From Paracoccaceae bacterium (GTDB lineage: Bacteria > Pseudomonadota > Alphaproteobacteria > Rhodobacterales > Rhodobacteraceae), in NCBI GenBank assembly GCA_007116575.1, contig SKIF01000014.1, forward strand, positions 1-64,000: a DNA stretch of 64,000 bases, given 5' to 3'. This document shows positions 1 through 9,200 of the stretch, piece after piece. Position 1 is the stretch's first letter; every line of letters begins with the position of its first letter. The notes beneath the pieces are model-generated. The model saw nothing but the letters and a program-made list of their open reading frames with translations, was not told the origin of the DNA and made no database searches. The position numbers and the translations under genes were made by a program.

Positions 1-1183
1 CAACATAGCCGACTTCCTCGAGCGAGGTGAACTCTTCGGCCACCAGAAGCTGCGCCATCATCTCATCGATATCCAGCTCGTCCATGAACAGCTTGGTGCG
101 CTCGGCAAATTCGGCCTGACGACGGGCCGATTCGTCGGTTTCGGTGAGGATGTCGATATCGAGACCCGTCAACTGGCTGGCCAGCCGCACATTCTGACCG
201 CGCCGCCCGATGGCAAGCGAAAGCTGCTCGTCGGGGACCACGACCTCGATCTTGCCGGCCTCGTCATCGATCACGACCTTGCTGACCTCGGCGGGTTGCA
301 GCGCATTGACCAGGAAGGTCGCCTGATCCTCGGTCCACGGAATGATGTCGATCTTCTCGCCCTGCAATTCATTGACCACAGCCTGCACGCGGCTGCCGCG
401 CATCCCCACACAGGCCCCGACCGGGTCGATGCTGCCATCATAGGAAATGACACCGATCTTGGCGCGCGAACCGGGGTCGCGGGCGACGGCCTTGATCTCG
501 ATGATGCCGTCGTAAATTTCGGGCACTTCCATCTTGAACAGCTCGGCCATGAACTCGGGTGCCGTGCGCGACAGGAAGATCTGCGGCCCGCGCGCCTCGC
601 GGCGCACATCCTTGACATAGCAACGGATACGGTCGCCATTGCGGTAGCTCTCGCGGCCGATCTTCTCGTTGCGGCGCAGTACGGCCTCACCCGCACCGAC
701 ATCGACGATGATATTGCCGTATTCCTCGCGCTTGACGACCCCGTTGATGATCGTGCCCGCGCGGTCCTTGAATTCCTCATACTGGCGGTCGCGCTCAGCC
801 TCGCGGACCTTCTGCAGGATCACCTGCTTGGCCGATTGCGCGGCGATCCGGCCCAGTTCCACCGGCGGCACGCGGTCCACGATCTCGTCGCCCACCTTGG
901 GATCGTCGAGATAGGGCTTTGCCTGCTCGACGGTCAGTTCGGCGTGGTGGTTTTCGAGTTCCTCATCGCTAACGACCGTGCGCACGCGAGTGAAGGTCGC
1001 CACGCCTGTCTTGCGGTCGATGCTGACACGGATATCCATCTCGGCCCCGTAGCGCGACTTGGCAGCGCGGGCGAGGCTGTCTTCCATCGCCTCGATCACC
1101 AGCTCTGGGTCGATCATCTTCTCGCGGGCCACGGCCTCGGCGGTTTGCAGCAGTTCAAGTTGATTGGCAGAGGTAATCGCCAT
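1..1183 (-). CDS. nusA: Transcription termination/antitermination factor NusA (5' part; gene runs off the left edge)
   Basis: NusA binds RNA polymerase and controls pausing, termination and antitermination. About 394 N-terminal residues are visible, beginning [13 protein letters not shown]. They cover the RNAP-binding N-terminal domain, an S1 domain (around [20 protein letters not shown]) and the KH region ([10 protein letters not shown] and [15 protein letters not shown]). The stop codon lies outside the window. The ATG at 1183 follows rimP by three bases, so the two genes are co-transcribed and probably translationally coupled, as in the widespread rimP-nusA-infB operon. Identification is secure; only the C-terminal part is unseen. 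Confidence 0.97.
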   Translation of the reverse strand, partial: MAITSANQLELLQTAEAVAREKMIDPELVIEAMEDSLARAAKSRYGAEMDIRVSIDRKTGVATFTRVRTVVSDEELENHHAELTVEQAKPYLDDPKVGDEIVDRVPPVELGRIAAQSAKQVILQKVREAERDRQYEEFKDRAGTIINGVVKREEYGNIIVDVGAGEAVLRRNEKIGRESYRNGDRIRCYVKDVRREARGPQIFLSRTAPEFMAELFKMEVPEIYDGIIEIKAVARDPGSRAKIGVISYDGSIDPVGACVGMRGSRVQAVVNELQGEKIDIIPWTEDQATFLVNALQPAEVSKVVIDDEAGKIEVVVPDEQLSLAIGRRGQNVRLASQLTGLDIDILTETDESARRQAEFAERTKLFMDELDIDEMMAQLLVAEEFTSLEEVGYV

Positions 1184-1186
1184 CTC

Positions 1187-1786
1187 TCACTCCTCGGAAT
1201 GGGGCCCGCCCGGCGCGCCCGCTTCGGTTTCAATCTCGTCAAACTCGGTTTCGTCAATCGCACCGCTGGCTTTGCGCGTGCGCAACATCTCGGCGATCAG
1301 GTCATCGGTCAGGATCAGCTTTGCATCCGACAGCCATTCGAACTGCAGCCCGATCGTGATGGGGCCGCCCTGCTCCTCGATCTCGATCAGGACTTCCTCG
1401 CCTTCGATGCCCATGAGCGTGCCCTTGAAGCGACGCCGTCCGTCGATCAACTCGGTCGTCTCGATCCGCGCCTCATAGCCTTCCCAGGCCCCGAAATCCT
1501 TGAGCCGCGTCAGGGGGCGGTCGATACCAGGGCTGGAGACTTCCAGTGTATAGGCGTCTTCCAGCGGGTCCTCGACATCGAGCACCGCCGACACGGCGGT
1601 CGAGATAGCGGCGCATTCCTCGACCTCGATCCCGCCATCGGGCCGGTCGGCCATGATTTGCAGCGTGCGCGTCTTGCCCGCCATCAGGCGCAGACGGACA
1701 AGCTCGAAGCCCAGCCCTTCGATGACCGGGGTCACAATCGCAGCGAGCCGCTGGTCCATGCTGGTCTTGGCAATCAGGTCTGACAT
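1187..1786 (-). CDS. rimP: Ribosome maturation factor RimP
   Basis: RimP is needed for maturation of the 30S subunit. The 199-residue product has the family layout: an N-terminal alpha/beta domain ([14 protein letters not shown], then [23 protein letters not shown]) and a C-terminal SH3-like domain ([16 protein letters not shown]). The ORF track starts eight codons upstream, but the ATG at 1786 is preceded by GGAGG at good spacing and gives the usual N-terminus MSDLIAK. It is the first gene of the rimP-nusA operon. An intrinsic terminator sits only about 22 bases upstream of this start, inside the leader. Confidence 0.95.
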   Translation of the reverse strand: MSDLIAKTSMDQRLAAIVTPVIEGLGFELVRLRLMAGKTRTLQIMADRPDGGIEVEECAAISTAVSAVLDVEDPLEDAYTLEVSSPGIDRPLTRLKDFGAWEGYEARIETTELIDGRRRFKGTLMGIEGEEVLIEIEEQGGPITIGLQFEWLSDAKLILTDDLIAEMLRTRKASGAIDETEFDEIETEAGAPGGPHSEE

Positions 1787-1808
1787 GCGCCCTCCGTTGG
1801 GCAGAAAC

Positions 1809-1833
1809 AAAAAAACGGGCCACGCGGCCCGTT
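1809..1833 (-). terminator. Intrinsic terminator in the rimP-nusA leader (possible attenuator)
   Basis: On the minus strand an 8-bp perfect stem (AACGGGCC/GGCCCGTT) with a 4-base loop is followed at once by seven T. It lies between the predicted rimP promoter and the rimP Shine-Dalgarno, leaving no room for another promoter before the rimP start. It may end the upstream pip transcript, attenuate rimP-nusA, or both. Confidence 0.75.
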
Positions 1834-1878
1834 GTGATTTCCGGTGGAGCCCGCTTGGCAGGCGCCGCTGTTACTGGG

Positions 1879-1907
1879 GATATAGGCGGGTTGGTACGCG
1901 CACGCAA
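1879..1907 (-). promoter_or_regulatory. Predicted sigma-70-type promoter of rimP-nusA
   Basis: The minus strand reads TTGCGT, a 17-base spacer, then TATATC. This is a good housekeeping promoter just after the pip stop codon. The expected start near 1872 gives a leader of about 85 bases that contains the terminator hairpin at 1814-1833. The call rests on sequence match only. Confidence 0.5.
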
Positions 1908-1921
1908 GGGCTCTTTTCGCG

Positions 1922-2914
1922 CTAGAGCCCCAGACGGTGCGCGTCATGGCGCAGATGGTTCATGACGCGCAGCAACTCAGCGCTGATGCCCGGCTCGGAC
2001 AGAGCATGTCCCGCCACTGGAACCATTTCCAGCCGTGACCGGCCCCAGGCCGCGTGTAGTTCCCAAGCGGTATGCGGCGGGCAGATCATGTCATAGCGGC
2101 CCTGAACGATGGTGCCGGGAACCTCGCGCATCCGTTCAAGGCCCCGCATCAGCGCGCCATCCTCGCCCAGAAAGCAGCCGTTGTTAAAATAGTGATTCTC
2201 CAGCCGGGCGAAGGCGCGGGCATACTCGCTTGGAGAATCGCCCATGCCCAGCCCGCGCGTTTCGATCGAGGCCAGTGCGTTCTCCCAGCGCGCCCATGCC
2301 CGCGCGAAGCGGTTTTCTTCATGCGGGTCGCCGCTGAACAGGCGGCGCGCATAGGCGGAGATCAGGTCATGACGCTCGCCCTCGGGGATGGCGCGAGTGA
2401 ATTGCGCCCAGAGTTCGGGGAAGAACCGCGCCGCGCCCCCACCATAGAACCAGTCCAGTTCGGCCCGCGTGCCCAGAAACACCCCGCGCAGGATCAGGCA
2501 CGCCGCACGCTCGGGATGCGCCTGCGCATAGGCCAGCGCCAGCGTCGCCCCCCAGGAGCCGCCAAAGACCATCCAGCGGTTGATGCCCAGAGTCTCGCGG
2601 ATCAACTCGATATCGGCGATCAGATGCTGCGTCGTGTTGGCCGTGACCGAGGCCGAGGGCTTCGAGCGCCCGCAACCACGCTGATCGAAAAGCACCACAC
2701 GATAGCTTGACGGGTCGAAGAATCGCCGCATGGTAGGGCTGCATCCGCCACCCGGACCGCCATGCAGCACCACAACAGGCAGCCCGTCGGGATGACCGCA
2801 TTGCTCGACATAGACGCGATGGCCGTCGCCGACTTCGAGCATCCTCTGGTCGAAGGGCTCGGAGTTCGGGTAGAGACCCGTAGATGCGGTGTCATGTCCA
2901 CGCGACTTGTCCAT
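1922..2914 (-). CDS. pip: Proline iminopeptidase (alpha/beta hydrolase, peptidase S33)
   Basis: This enzyme releases N-terminal proline from peptides in the cytoplasm. The product has the oxyanion motif HGGPGGG, the nucleophile elbow GGSWGATLAL with the catalytic Ser, the downstream GRYDMICPP region and a C-terminal AGHALSEPG holding the catalytic His. The ORF extends upstream to 3079, but family length (about 320) and an N-terminus at MDKSRGH favour the ATG at 2914, giving 330 residues. No clear Shine-Dalgarno precedes it, and TATAGT lies about 6 bases upstream, so a leaderless or very short-leader message is possible. It is divergent from ubiG. Confidence 0.93.
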   Translation of the reverse strand: MDKSRGHDTASTGLYPNSEPFDQRMLEVGDGHRVYVEQCGHPDGLPVVVLHGGPGGGCSPTMRRFFDPSSYRVVLFDQRGCGRSKPSASVTANTTQHLIADIELIRETLGINRWMVFGGSWGATLALAYAQAHPERAACLILRGVFLGTRAELDWFYGGGAARFFPELWAQFTRAIPEGERHDLISAYARRLFSGDPHEENRFARAWARWENALASIETRGLGMGDSPSEYARAFARLENHYFNNGCFLGEDGALMRGLERMREVPGTIVQGRYDMICPPHTAWELHAAWGRSRLEMVPVAGHALSEPGISAELLRVMNHLRHDAHRLGL

Positions 2915-2981
2915 GGCACAGACTATATAGCGGAACAGAAGGCCCCGCCATGGGGCGCGAACCAAAAAGGCGTAAGCAAGG

Positions 2982-3731
2982 ATGACCGTATCGACCATTG
3001 ACCCCGGTGAGATTGCGAAATTCGAAGCCATGGCCGCCGAATGGTGGGACCCCAATGGCAAGTTCAAGCCGTTGCACATGCTTAACCCGTGCCGACTGGA
3101 TTACATCACCGCCCAGATCGCCGCCGAATTCGACCGGGATCTGACCCGGCCCGCGCCCTTCGCCGGGCTGCGGCTGTTGGATATCGGCTGCGGTGGCGGG
3201 CTTCTGGCAGAGCCGATGGCCCGGCTGGGGGCCGAGGTCGTGGGCGCGGATGCCGCCGCGCGCAACATTCCGGTGGCGCAGGTCCATGCGGCGCAGCAAG
3301 GGCTGGATATCGACTATCGCCACACCACGGCCGAGGAGATGGCCGCCGCTGGCGAGCAATTCGACGCCGTGCTGAATATGGAAGTGGTCGAGCATGTTGC
3401 CGACCCGCTGGCCTATCTGAGCGCCTGCCAGCAGCTTCTCAAACCCGGCGGGCTGATGATCTGCTCGACCATCAACCGCAATGCGAAAAGCTACGTCATG
3501 GCGATTGTCGGCGCGGAATATGTCATGCGCTGGCTGCCCAAGGGCACGCATGAATGGTCGAAATTCATCACCCCCGACGAGTTGTATGATTTGCTGCGCA
3601 AGGCCGGGCTCGAGCCGGTGGACCGCAAGGGCTTCGTGTTCGACAAGCTGCGCTGGTACTGGTCGATCTCGGAGCGGGATTTGTCGGTGAACTATGTCAC
3701 GGCGTCAGTGAAGCCGGAAGCCGGGGAATGA
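2982..3731 (+). CDS. ubiG: Ubiquinone biosynthesis O-methyltransferase
   Basis: UbiG performs both O-methylation steps of ubiquinone synthesis using S-adenosylmethionine. The 249-residue protein starts [23 protein letters not shown], the typical UbiG N-terminus. It has the class I methyltransferase glycine motif [11 protein letters not shown] and the post-I acidic region VVGADAA. It is transcribed away from pip and converges on uppP. Its 3' flank carries a copy of a GAGTATT motif that recurs elsewhere in the window. Confidence 0.96.
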   Translation: MTVSTIDPGEIAKFEAMAAEWWDPNGKFKPLHMLNPCRLDYITAQIAAEFDRDLTRPAPFAGLRLLDIGCGGGLLAEPMARLGAEVVGADAAARNIPVAQVHAAQQGLDIDYRHTTAEEMAAAGEQFDAVLNMEVVEHVADPLAYLSACQQLLKPGGLMICSTINRNAKSYVMAIVGAEYVMRWLPKGTHEWSKFITPDELYDLLRKAGLEPVDRKGFVFDKLRWYWSISERDLSVNYVTASVKPEAGE

Positions 3732-3752
3732 GTATTTCTGGCAAGAAAATAA
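3729..3752 (+). repeat. Dispersed GAGTATT motif, copy 1 (ubiG 3' end)
   Basis: The plus strand reads GAGTATTTCTGGCAAGAAAA, overlapping the ubiG stop codon. Close relatives occur at 14349-14371 and 39129-39150, both on the minus strand and both next to gene ends. The consensus is roughly GAGTATT-YSSGGCRAGR. No strong hairpin accompanies this copy. Confidence 0.4.
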
Positions 3753-3755
3753 GGG

Positions 3756-4559
3756 TCACGTATAGGCAACGAAGAGCAGTACGGAGCCCAGCGCCAGACG
3801 GTAGATCACATAGGGCGTGAAGCTGACCGTGCGCAGCAGTTTCATCATGAAGACCAGCGCCGCCCAGGCCGCGAAGAAGGAAATCAGCGCGGCAATCGCT
3901 CCTTCACGCGCGGCCTGCCAGTCGGCGACGCGGACCACGTCAAACCCCATCAGCGTGCCCGAGGCGATGATGGTCGGGATCGACATCAGCATCGAGATCT
4001 TGGCCGCGTCATGGCGCGCATAGCCCAGCGCGCGCGCCCCCGAAATAACGATGCCCGAGCGCGACGTGCCGGGGATGAGCGCCACAGCCTGCCACAGCCC
4101 CAGATAAAGCGCGTGTTTCAGTGTCCAGCCCTCGGCGCGTTCGGTCTCGGCTCCGAAACGGTCGGTCAGGTAAAGCACGATGCCAAAGATGATCATTGCC
4201 CAGCCGATGACCGCGATGGAGCGCATCATCTCCATCACGCCGAAGAGCTTGAAGATAAGCCCGACGATCACAACCGGCATCGTGGCGACGACAAGGCAGA
4301 AAGCCAGAAACCCTGCGCGGGTCTCGATACGAAAGCGGAGCAGTTCGGGGATACCGCGCAGGGCCAGCGCAACATCAGCGCGGAAATACCAGCAGACGGC
4401 AAAGAGCGTGCCGACATGCACGGCGACATCGATCACCAGCCCCTGATCATCAAGCGACGTCAGGGCGGGCAGCAGGATCAGATGCCCCGAGGACGACACG
4501 GGCAGGAATTCGGTCACGCCCTGGATGATGGCGAGCAGGAAGAGATGGAACAGGGTCAT
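3756..4559 (-). CDS. uppP: Undecaprenyl-diphosphatase
   Basis: UppP (BacA) dephosphorylates undecaprenyl diphosphate at the inner membrane, recycling the lipid carrier for peptidoglycan and giving bacitracin resistance. The 267-residue polytopic protein shows the family signatures near the N-terminus, QGVTEFLPVSSSGHL, and in the middle, LIPGTSRSGIVISGA. The ATG at 4559 follows a GAGG Shine-Dalgarno. It is a single gene, convergent with ubiG and divergent from gltD. Confidence 0.96.
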   Translation of the reverse strand: MTLFHLFLLAIIQGVTEFLPVSSSGHLILLPALTSLDDQGLVIDVAVHVGTLFAVCWYFRADVALALRGIPELLRFRIETRAGFLAFCLVVATMPVVIVGLIFKLFGVMEMMRSIAVIGWAMIIFGIVLYLTDRFGAETERAEGWTLKHALYLGLWQAVALIPGTSRSGIVISGARALGYARHDAAKISMLMSIPTIIASGTLMGFDVVRVADWQAAREGAIAALISFFAAWAALVFMMKLLRTVSFTPYVIYRLALGSVLLFVAYT

Positions 4560-4625
4560 GATGCCTCAGGACTGATTTGCGCGCACCCTAACGGAAGCCC
4601 TGCAAGAGGCAAATCGAGTTTATAG

Positions 4626-4640
4626 GTCAATCTTATTGAC
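4626..4640. promoter_or_regulatory. Perfect dyad GTCAAT-N3-ATTGAC between uppP and gltD
   Basis: A 6+3+6 perfect inverted repeat is followed on the plus strand by a run of six T. It lies in the 210-base gap between divergent uppP and gltD. It could be an operator, being just upstream of a TATAAA that may serve uppP, or a weak plus-strand terminator. The stem is AT-rich and short, so I rank the operator first. Confidence 0.35.
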
Positions 4641-4769
4641 TCTTTTTTAGTGGGAAATACGCGATTCCGGATTGTGGGTGTAAAAATATTTCCATTTAGG
4701 TAAGTTGTTCTGACTTTTCTTCATCCGGGACTGGCTGTAAACGCTAGGTCTCAATTGGAGGATTCAGCC

Positions 4770-6212
4770 ATGAGCAAGCAGCAGATGCTTCGTTTCGTCA
4801 AGATCGGCAAAGAGATGCCCGAGAAACGCCCGCCCGATCTGCGCGCGGAGGATTTCGACGAGATCTATGGCGAGTATTCCGACGAAAAGGCCGCCGAACA
4901 GGCCGGGCGCTGCAGCCAGTGCGGCGTGCCCTATTGCCAGACGCATTGCCCGCTGCACAACAACATCCCCGACTGGCTGATGCTGACCGCGCAGGGGCGC
5001 TTGCAGGAAGCCTATGAGATCAGCCAGGCAACCAATACCTTTCCCGAAATCTGCGGCCGCATCTGCCCGCAAGACCGGCTGTGCGAAGGAAGCTGCGTCA
5101 TCGAACAGGCGGGGCATGGCACAGTGACCATCGGCTCGGTGGAAAAATACATCACCGATACCGCCTGGGAGAAGGGCTGGGTCGCGCCGATCGCGCCTGC
5201 GGCAGAGCGCCCCGAATCCGTGGGCATCGTCGGTGCTGGCCCCGGGGGACTGGCAGCCGCCGACATGCTGCGCCGCGCCGGTGTGCAGGTCACCGTCTAT
5301 GACCGATATGACCGCGCAGGCGGATTGCTGACCTATGGCATCCCCGGTTTCAAGCTGGAAAAACCTGTCGTCATGCGCCGGATCGAGCAGCTTGAAGCGG
5401 GCGGCGTGGAGTTCGTGCTGAATTGCACGGTCGGCGAGGATATCAGCTTCGACGCCATCCGCGGCAAGCATGATGCGGTTCTGATCGCCACCGGCGTCTA
5501 CAAATCGCGCGACATCGAGGCCCCCAATGCCAGCGCGCCGGGGGTCATCAGGGCGCTGGATTTCCTGACCGCCTCGAACCGCAAGAGCTTTGGCGACGAG
5601 GTGCCGGAGTTTGAATGCGGTGATCTGGACGCGCGCGGCAAGCGGGTGGTCGTGATCGGGGGCGGCGACACGGCGATGGATTGCGTGCGCACCGCCGTTC
5701 GGCAGGGGGCGAAATCGGTGCGCTGCCTGTATCGGCGCGACCGCGACAACATGCCCGGCTCGCGCCGCGAGACGCAGAATGCCGAGGAAGAGGGGGTCGA
5801 ATTCGTCTGGCTTACCGCGCCGTCGGGCTTTGTCACTGATGACAGCGGCGCGCTGACAGGGGTGCGGGTGCAGAAGATGCGGCTGGGCCAGGCCGATGCC
5901 ACGGGTCGCCGCGCGCCTGAAGTGATCGAAGGCGCGGATTACACGGAAGAGGCCGAGATGGCGATCATGGCGCTGGGATTCGAACCCGAGGATCTGCCCG
6001 CACTCTGGGATGTGCCGGAACTGACCGTGACCCGCTGGGGCACGATCAAGGCGCGGTTCAACACGCATGAGACAGACCTGCCCGGCGTCTGGGCCGTGGG
6101 CGACATCGTACGCGGGGCTTCGCTGGTTGTCTGGGCGATCCGCGACGGTCGCGAGGCGGCGGAGTCGATCCTGAAATACCTCAGCACGCCCGCGCGCGTC
6201 GCTGCAGAATGA
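4770..6212 (+). CDS. gltD: Glutamate synthase (NADPH) small subunit
   Basis: GltD transfers electrons from NADPH through FAD and iron-sulfur clusters to the large GOGAT subunit. The 480-residue protein has two N-terminal cysteine clusters (CSQCGVPYCQTHC; CGRICPQDRLCEGSC), an FAD dinucleotide motif GIVGAGPGGLAAAD and an NADPH motif VVIGGGDTAMDC. The ORF track begins at a TTG five codons earlier. That TTG overlaps the Shine-Dalgarno TTGGAGGA, so the ATG at 4770 is the real start. gltB follows 28 bases downstream as one operon. Confidence 0.97.
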   Translation: MSKQQMLRFVKIGKEMPEKRPPDLRAEDFDEIYGEYSDEKAAEQAGRCSQCGVPYCQTHCPLHNNIPDWLMLTAQGRLQEAYEISQATNTFPEICGRICPQDRLCEGSCVIEQAGHGTVTIGSVEKYITDTAWEKGWVAPIAPAAERPESVGIVGAGPGGLAAADMLRRAGVQVTVYDRYDRAGGLLTYGIPGFKLEKPVVMRRIEQLEAGGVEFVLNCTVGEDISFDAIRGKHDAVLIATGVYKSRDIEAPNASAPGVIRALDFLTASNRKSFGDEVPEFECGDLDARGKRVVVIGGGDTAMDCVRTAVRQGAKSVRCLYRRDRDNMPGSRRETQNAEEEGVEFVWLTAPSGFVTDDSGALTGVRVQKMRLGQADATGRRAPEVIEGADYTEEAEMAIMALGFEPEDLPALWDVPELTVTRWGTIKARFNTHETDLPGVWAVGDIVRGASLVVWAIRDGREAAESILKYLSTPARVAAE

Positions 6213-6240
6213 TTGCTTCCTTGAAGATGGGAAAACCGAC

Positions 6241-9200
6241 ATGACGAATTATGACGACGCATGGGCCGCCCGCGAGGAAGCCAACCGCGCCTATATGGCC
6301 GAGCATGGGCTCTACAAGCCCGAGGATGAGCACTCCTCCTGTGGGGTCGGGCTTGTTGTCGCACTCGACGGCCAACCCTCGCGGCAGGTGGTGCAGAACG
6401 GCATCGACGCGCTCAAGGCCATCTGGCACCGCGGCGCAGTGGATGCGGATGGCAAGACCGGCGACGGGGCGGGCATTCATGTCCAGATCCCGGTGCAGTT
6501 CTTCTATGACAAGATCCGCCGCACCGGCCACGAGCCGCAAATGGATCAGCTCATGGCCGTGGGGCAGGTGTTTCTGCCGCGCACGGACTTCGCGGCACAG
6601 GAGCGCTCGCGCACGATTGTTGAAACCGAAGTGCTGCGCATGGGCTATGCGATCTATGGCTGGCGGCATGTGCCGGTGAATATCGAGGTGCTGGGCGAGA
6701 AAGCCAACGCCACCCGCCCCGAGATCGAACAGATCCTGATCCGCAACTCGAAAGGCACGGATGAAGAGACGTTCGAGCGCGAATTGTACGTCATCCGCCG
6801 CCGGATCGAGAAAGCGGTCATGGTCGCCGGAATCGCCGGCTTCTACATCTGTTCGCTGTCGTGCCGCTCGATCATCTACAAGGGCATGATGCTGGCCGAA
6901 CAAGTAGCCGAATTCTACCCCGACCTGAAGGATGAGCGCTTCGAGTCCGCCTTTGCGATCTATCACCAGCGCTATTCGACCAACACTTTCCCGCAATGGT
7001 GGCTGGCGCAGCCATTTCGGATGCTGGCCCATAACGGCGAGATCAACACGCTGAAAGGCAACCTGAACTGGCTGAAAAGCCACGAAATCCGCATGGCCTC
7101 GGGGGCGTTTGGCGAGATGGCGGAGGATATCAAGCCTATCGTGGCCTCGGGCGCATCGGATTCGGCGGCGCTGGATTCGGTATTCGAGGTTCTTGTGCGG
7201 GCAGGACGCAATGCGCCGATGGCAAAGACCATGCTGGTGCCCGAGGCGTGGTCCAAGCAGGCCGTCGAAATGCCACAGGCATGGCGCGACATGTATTCCT
7301 ATTGCAACTCGGTCATGGAACCATGGGACGGCCCCGCAGCACTTGCCATGACCGATGGTCGCTGGGTCTGCGCGGGGCTCGACCGCAATGGCTTGCGTCC
7401 CATGCGCTACGTCGTCACTGGCGACGGACTGCTGATCGCGGGGTCAGAGGCGGGCATGGTCGTCGTCGACGAACTGGCCGTGCGCGAAAAGGGCGCGCTG
7501 GGGCCGGGGCAGATGATTGCGGTCGATATGGCCGAGGGCAAGCTCTATCACGACACCGAAATCAAGGACAAGCTCGCCGCCTCGCAGCCTTTTGGCGACT
7601 GGACTGCCAAGATCGTCGATCTGAATGCGAAGCTGCGCGACGTGCCCGAAACGCAAGAGATGAGCGCCACGGAGCTGCGCCGACGTCAGGTCGCTGCCGG
7701 GTTCACGATCGAAGAGGTCGAACAGGTGCTCGCGCCGATGGCCGAGGATGGCAAGGAAATGATCGCCTCGATGGGCGATGACACGCCGGCGGCCGTGCTG
7801 TCAAAGATCTACCGCCCGCTGTCGCATTTCTTTCGCCAGAATTTCAGCCAGGTCACGAACCCGGCGATTGACTCGCTGCGCGAATACCGCGTGATGAGCC
7901 TGAAGACACGCTTCGGCAATCTCAAGAACGTGCTGGACGAGGATTCCTCGCAAACCGAGATTCTGGTGCTGGAGAGCCCCTTTGTCGCCAATGGTGAATT
8001 CGCAGAAATGGTGCGCGAGTTCGGCGATCAGGTGGCTTTCATCGACTGCACCTTCCCCGCCGTGGCGAATGAGGACGCCCTGCGCGCGGGTCTCGAGCGC
8101 ATCCGCGCCGAGGCCGAGGACGCAGTGCGCTCGGGCGCGGGGCATATCGTGCTTACCGACGAGCACCAGGGGCCAGACAAGGTTGCGATGCCGATGATCC
8201 TGGCGACCTCTGCCGTGCATGGCTGGCTGACGCGCAAGGGACTGCGCACATTCTGCTCGCTCAATGTCCGCTCGGCCGAATGTATCGACCCGCATTATTT
8301 CGCCGTGCTCATCGGCTGCGGCGCAACGACCGTCAACGCATATCTGGCGCAGGAAACCATTGCCGACCGGATCGACCGAGGGCTGATCGAGGGGTCGCTG
8401 ATCGATGCGATGCGCCGCTACCGCGAGGCGATCAATCTGGGCCTGCTCAAGATCATGTCCAAGATGGGCATCTCGGTGCTTTCCTCTTACCGGGGCGGGC
8501 TGAATTTCGAGGCCGTGGGCCTGTCGCGCGCGCTGGTCGCCGAGTATTTCCCCGGAATGCAGAGCCGCATTTCCGGCATCGGGCTGCATGGCATCCAGAT
8601 GAAGCTGGAAGAGGTGCATGAAAAAGGCTGGCGTCTGGGACAGGATGTGCTGCCCATCGGCGGCTTCTACAAGGCACGGCGGGCAGGCGAGAAACACGCC
8701 TGGGAAGCGACGACAATGCACCTGATGCAACAGGCCTGCAACCAGTCGAGCTATGCCCTGTGGAAGCAGTATTCCAGCGCGATGCAGGCCAATCCACCAA
8801 TCCATCTGCGCGACCTGCTGGATATCAAGCCACTGGGCAAACCCATCCCGATTGAAGAAGTGGAAAGCATCACGGCGATCCGCAAACGCTTCGTGACCCC
8901 CGGCATGAGCCTCGGCGCGCTCTCGCCCGAGGCGCATATGACGCTGAATATCGCGATGAACCGGATCGGCGCGAAGTCGGATTCCGGCGAGGGGGGCGAA
9001 GACCCGGCGCACGCGCATCCGCTGCCCAATGGCGACAATCCCTGTGCCAAGATCAAGCAGGTGGCCTCGGGGCGGTTCGGGGTGACGGCGGAATATCTCA
9101 ATGCCTGCGAGGAACTGGAAATCAAGGTGGCACAGGGTGCGAAACCGGGCGAAGGCGGCCAGCTTCCGGGCATGAAGGTCACGAAACTGATTGCCAAGCT

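Noticed and set aside
1834-1921. A tRNA upstream of rimP, as metY in E. coli
   Set aside because: The stretch cannot form a cloverleaf and holds a promoter instead.
4735-4755. TGGC...GC pair upstream of gltD resembling a sigma-54 promoter
   Set aside because: The spacing between GG and GC is 8 rather than 10 bases, and the flanks do not fit TGGCAC-N5-TTGC.
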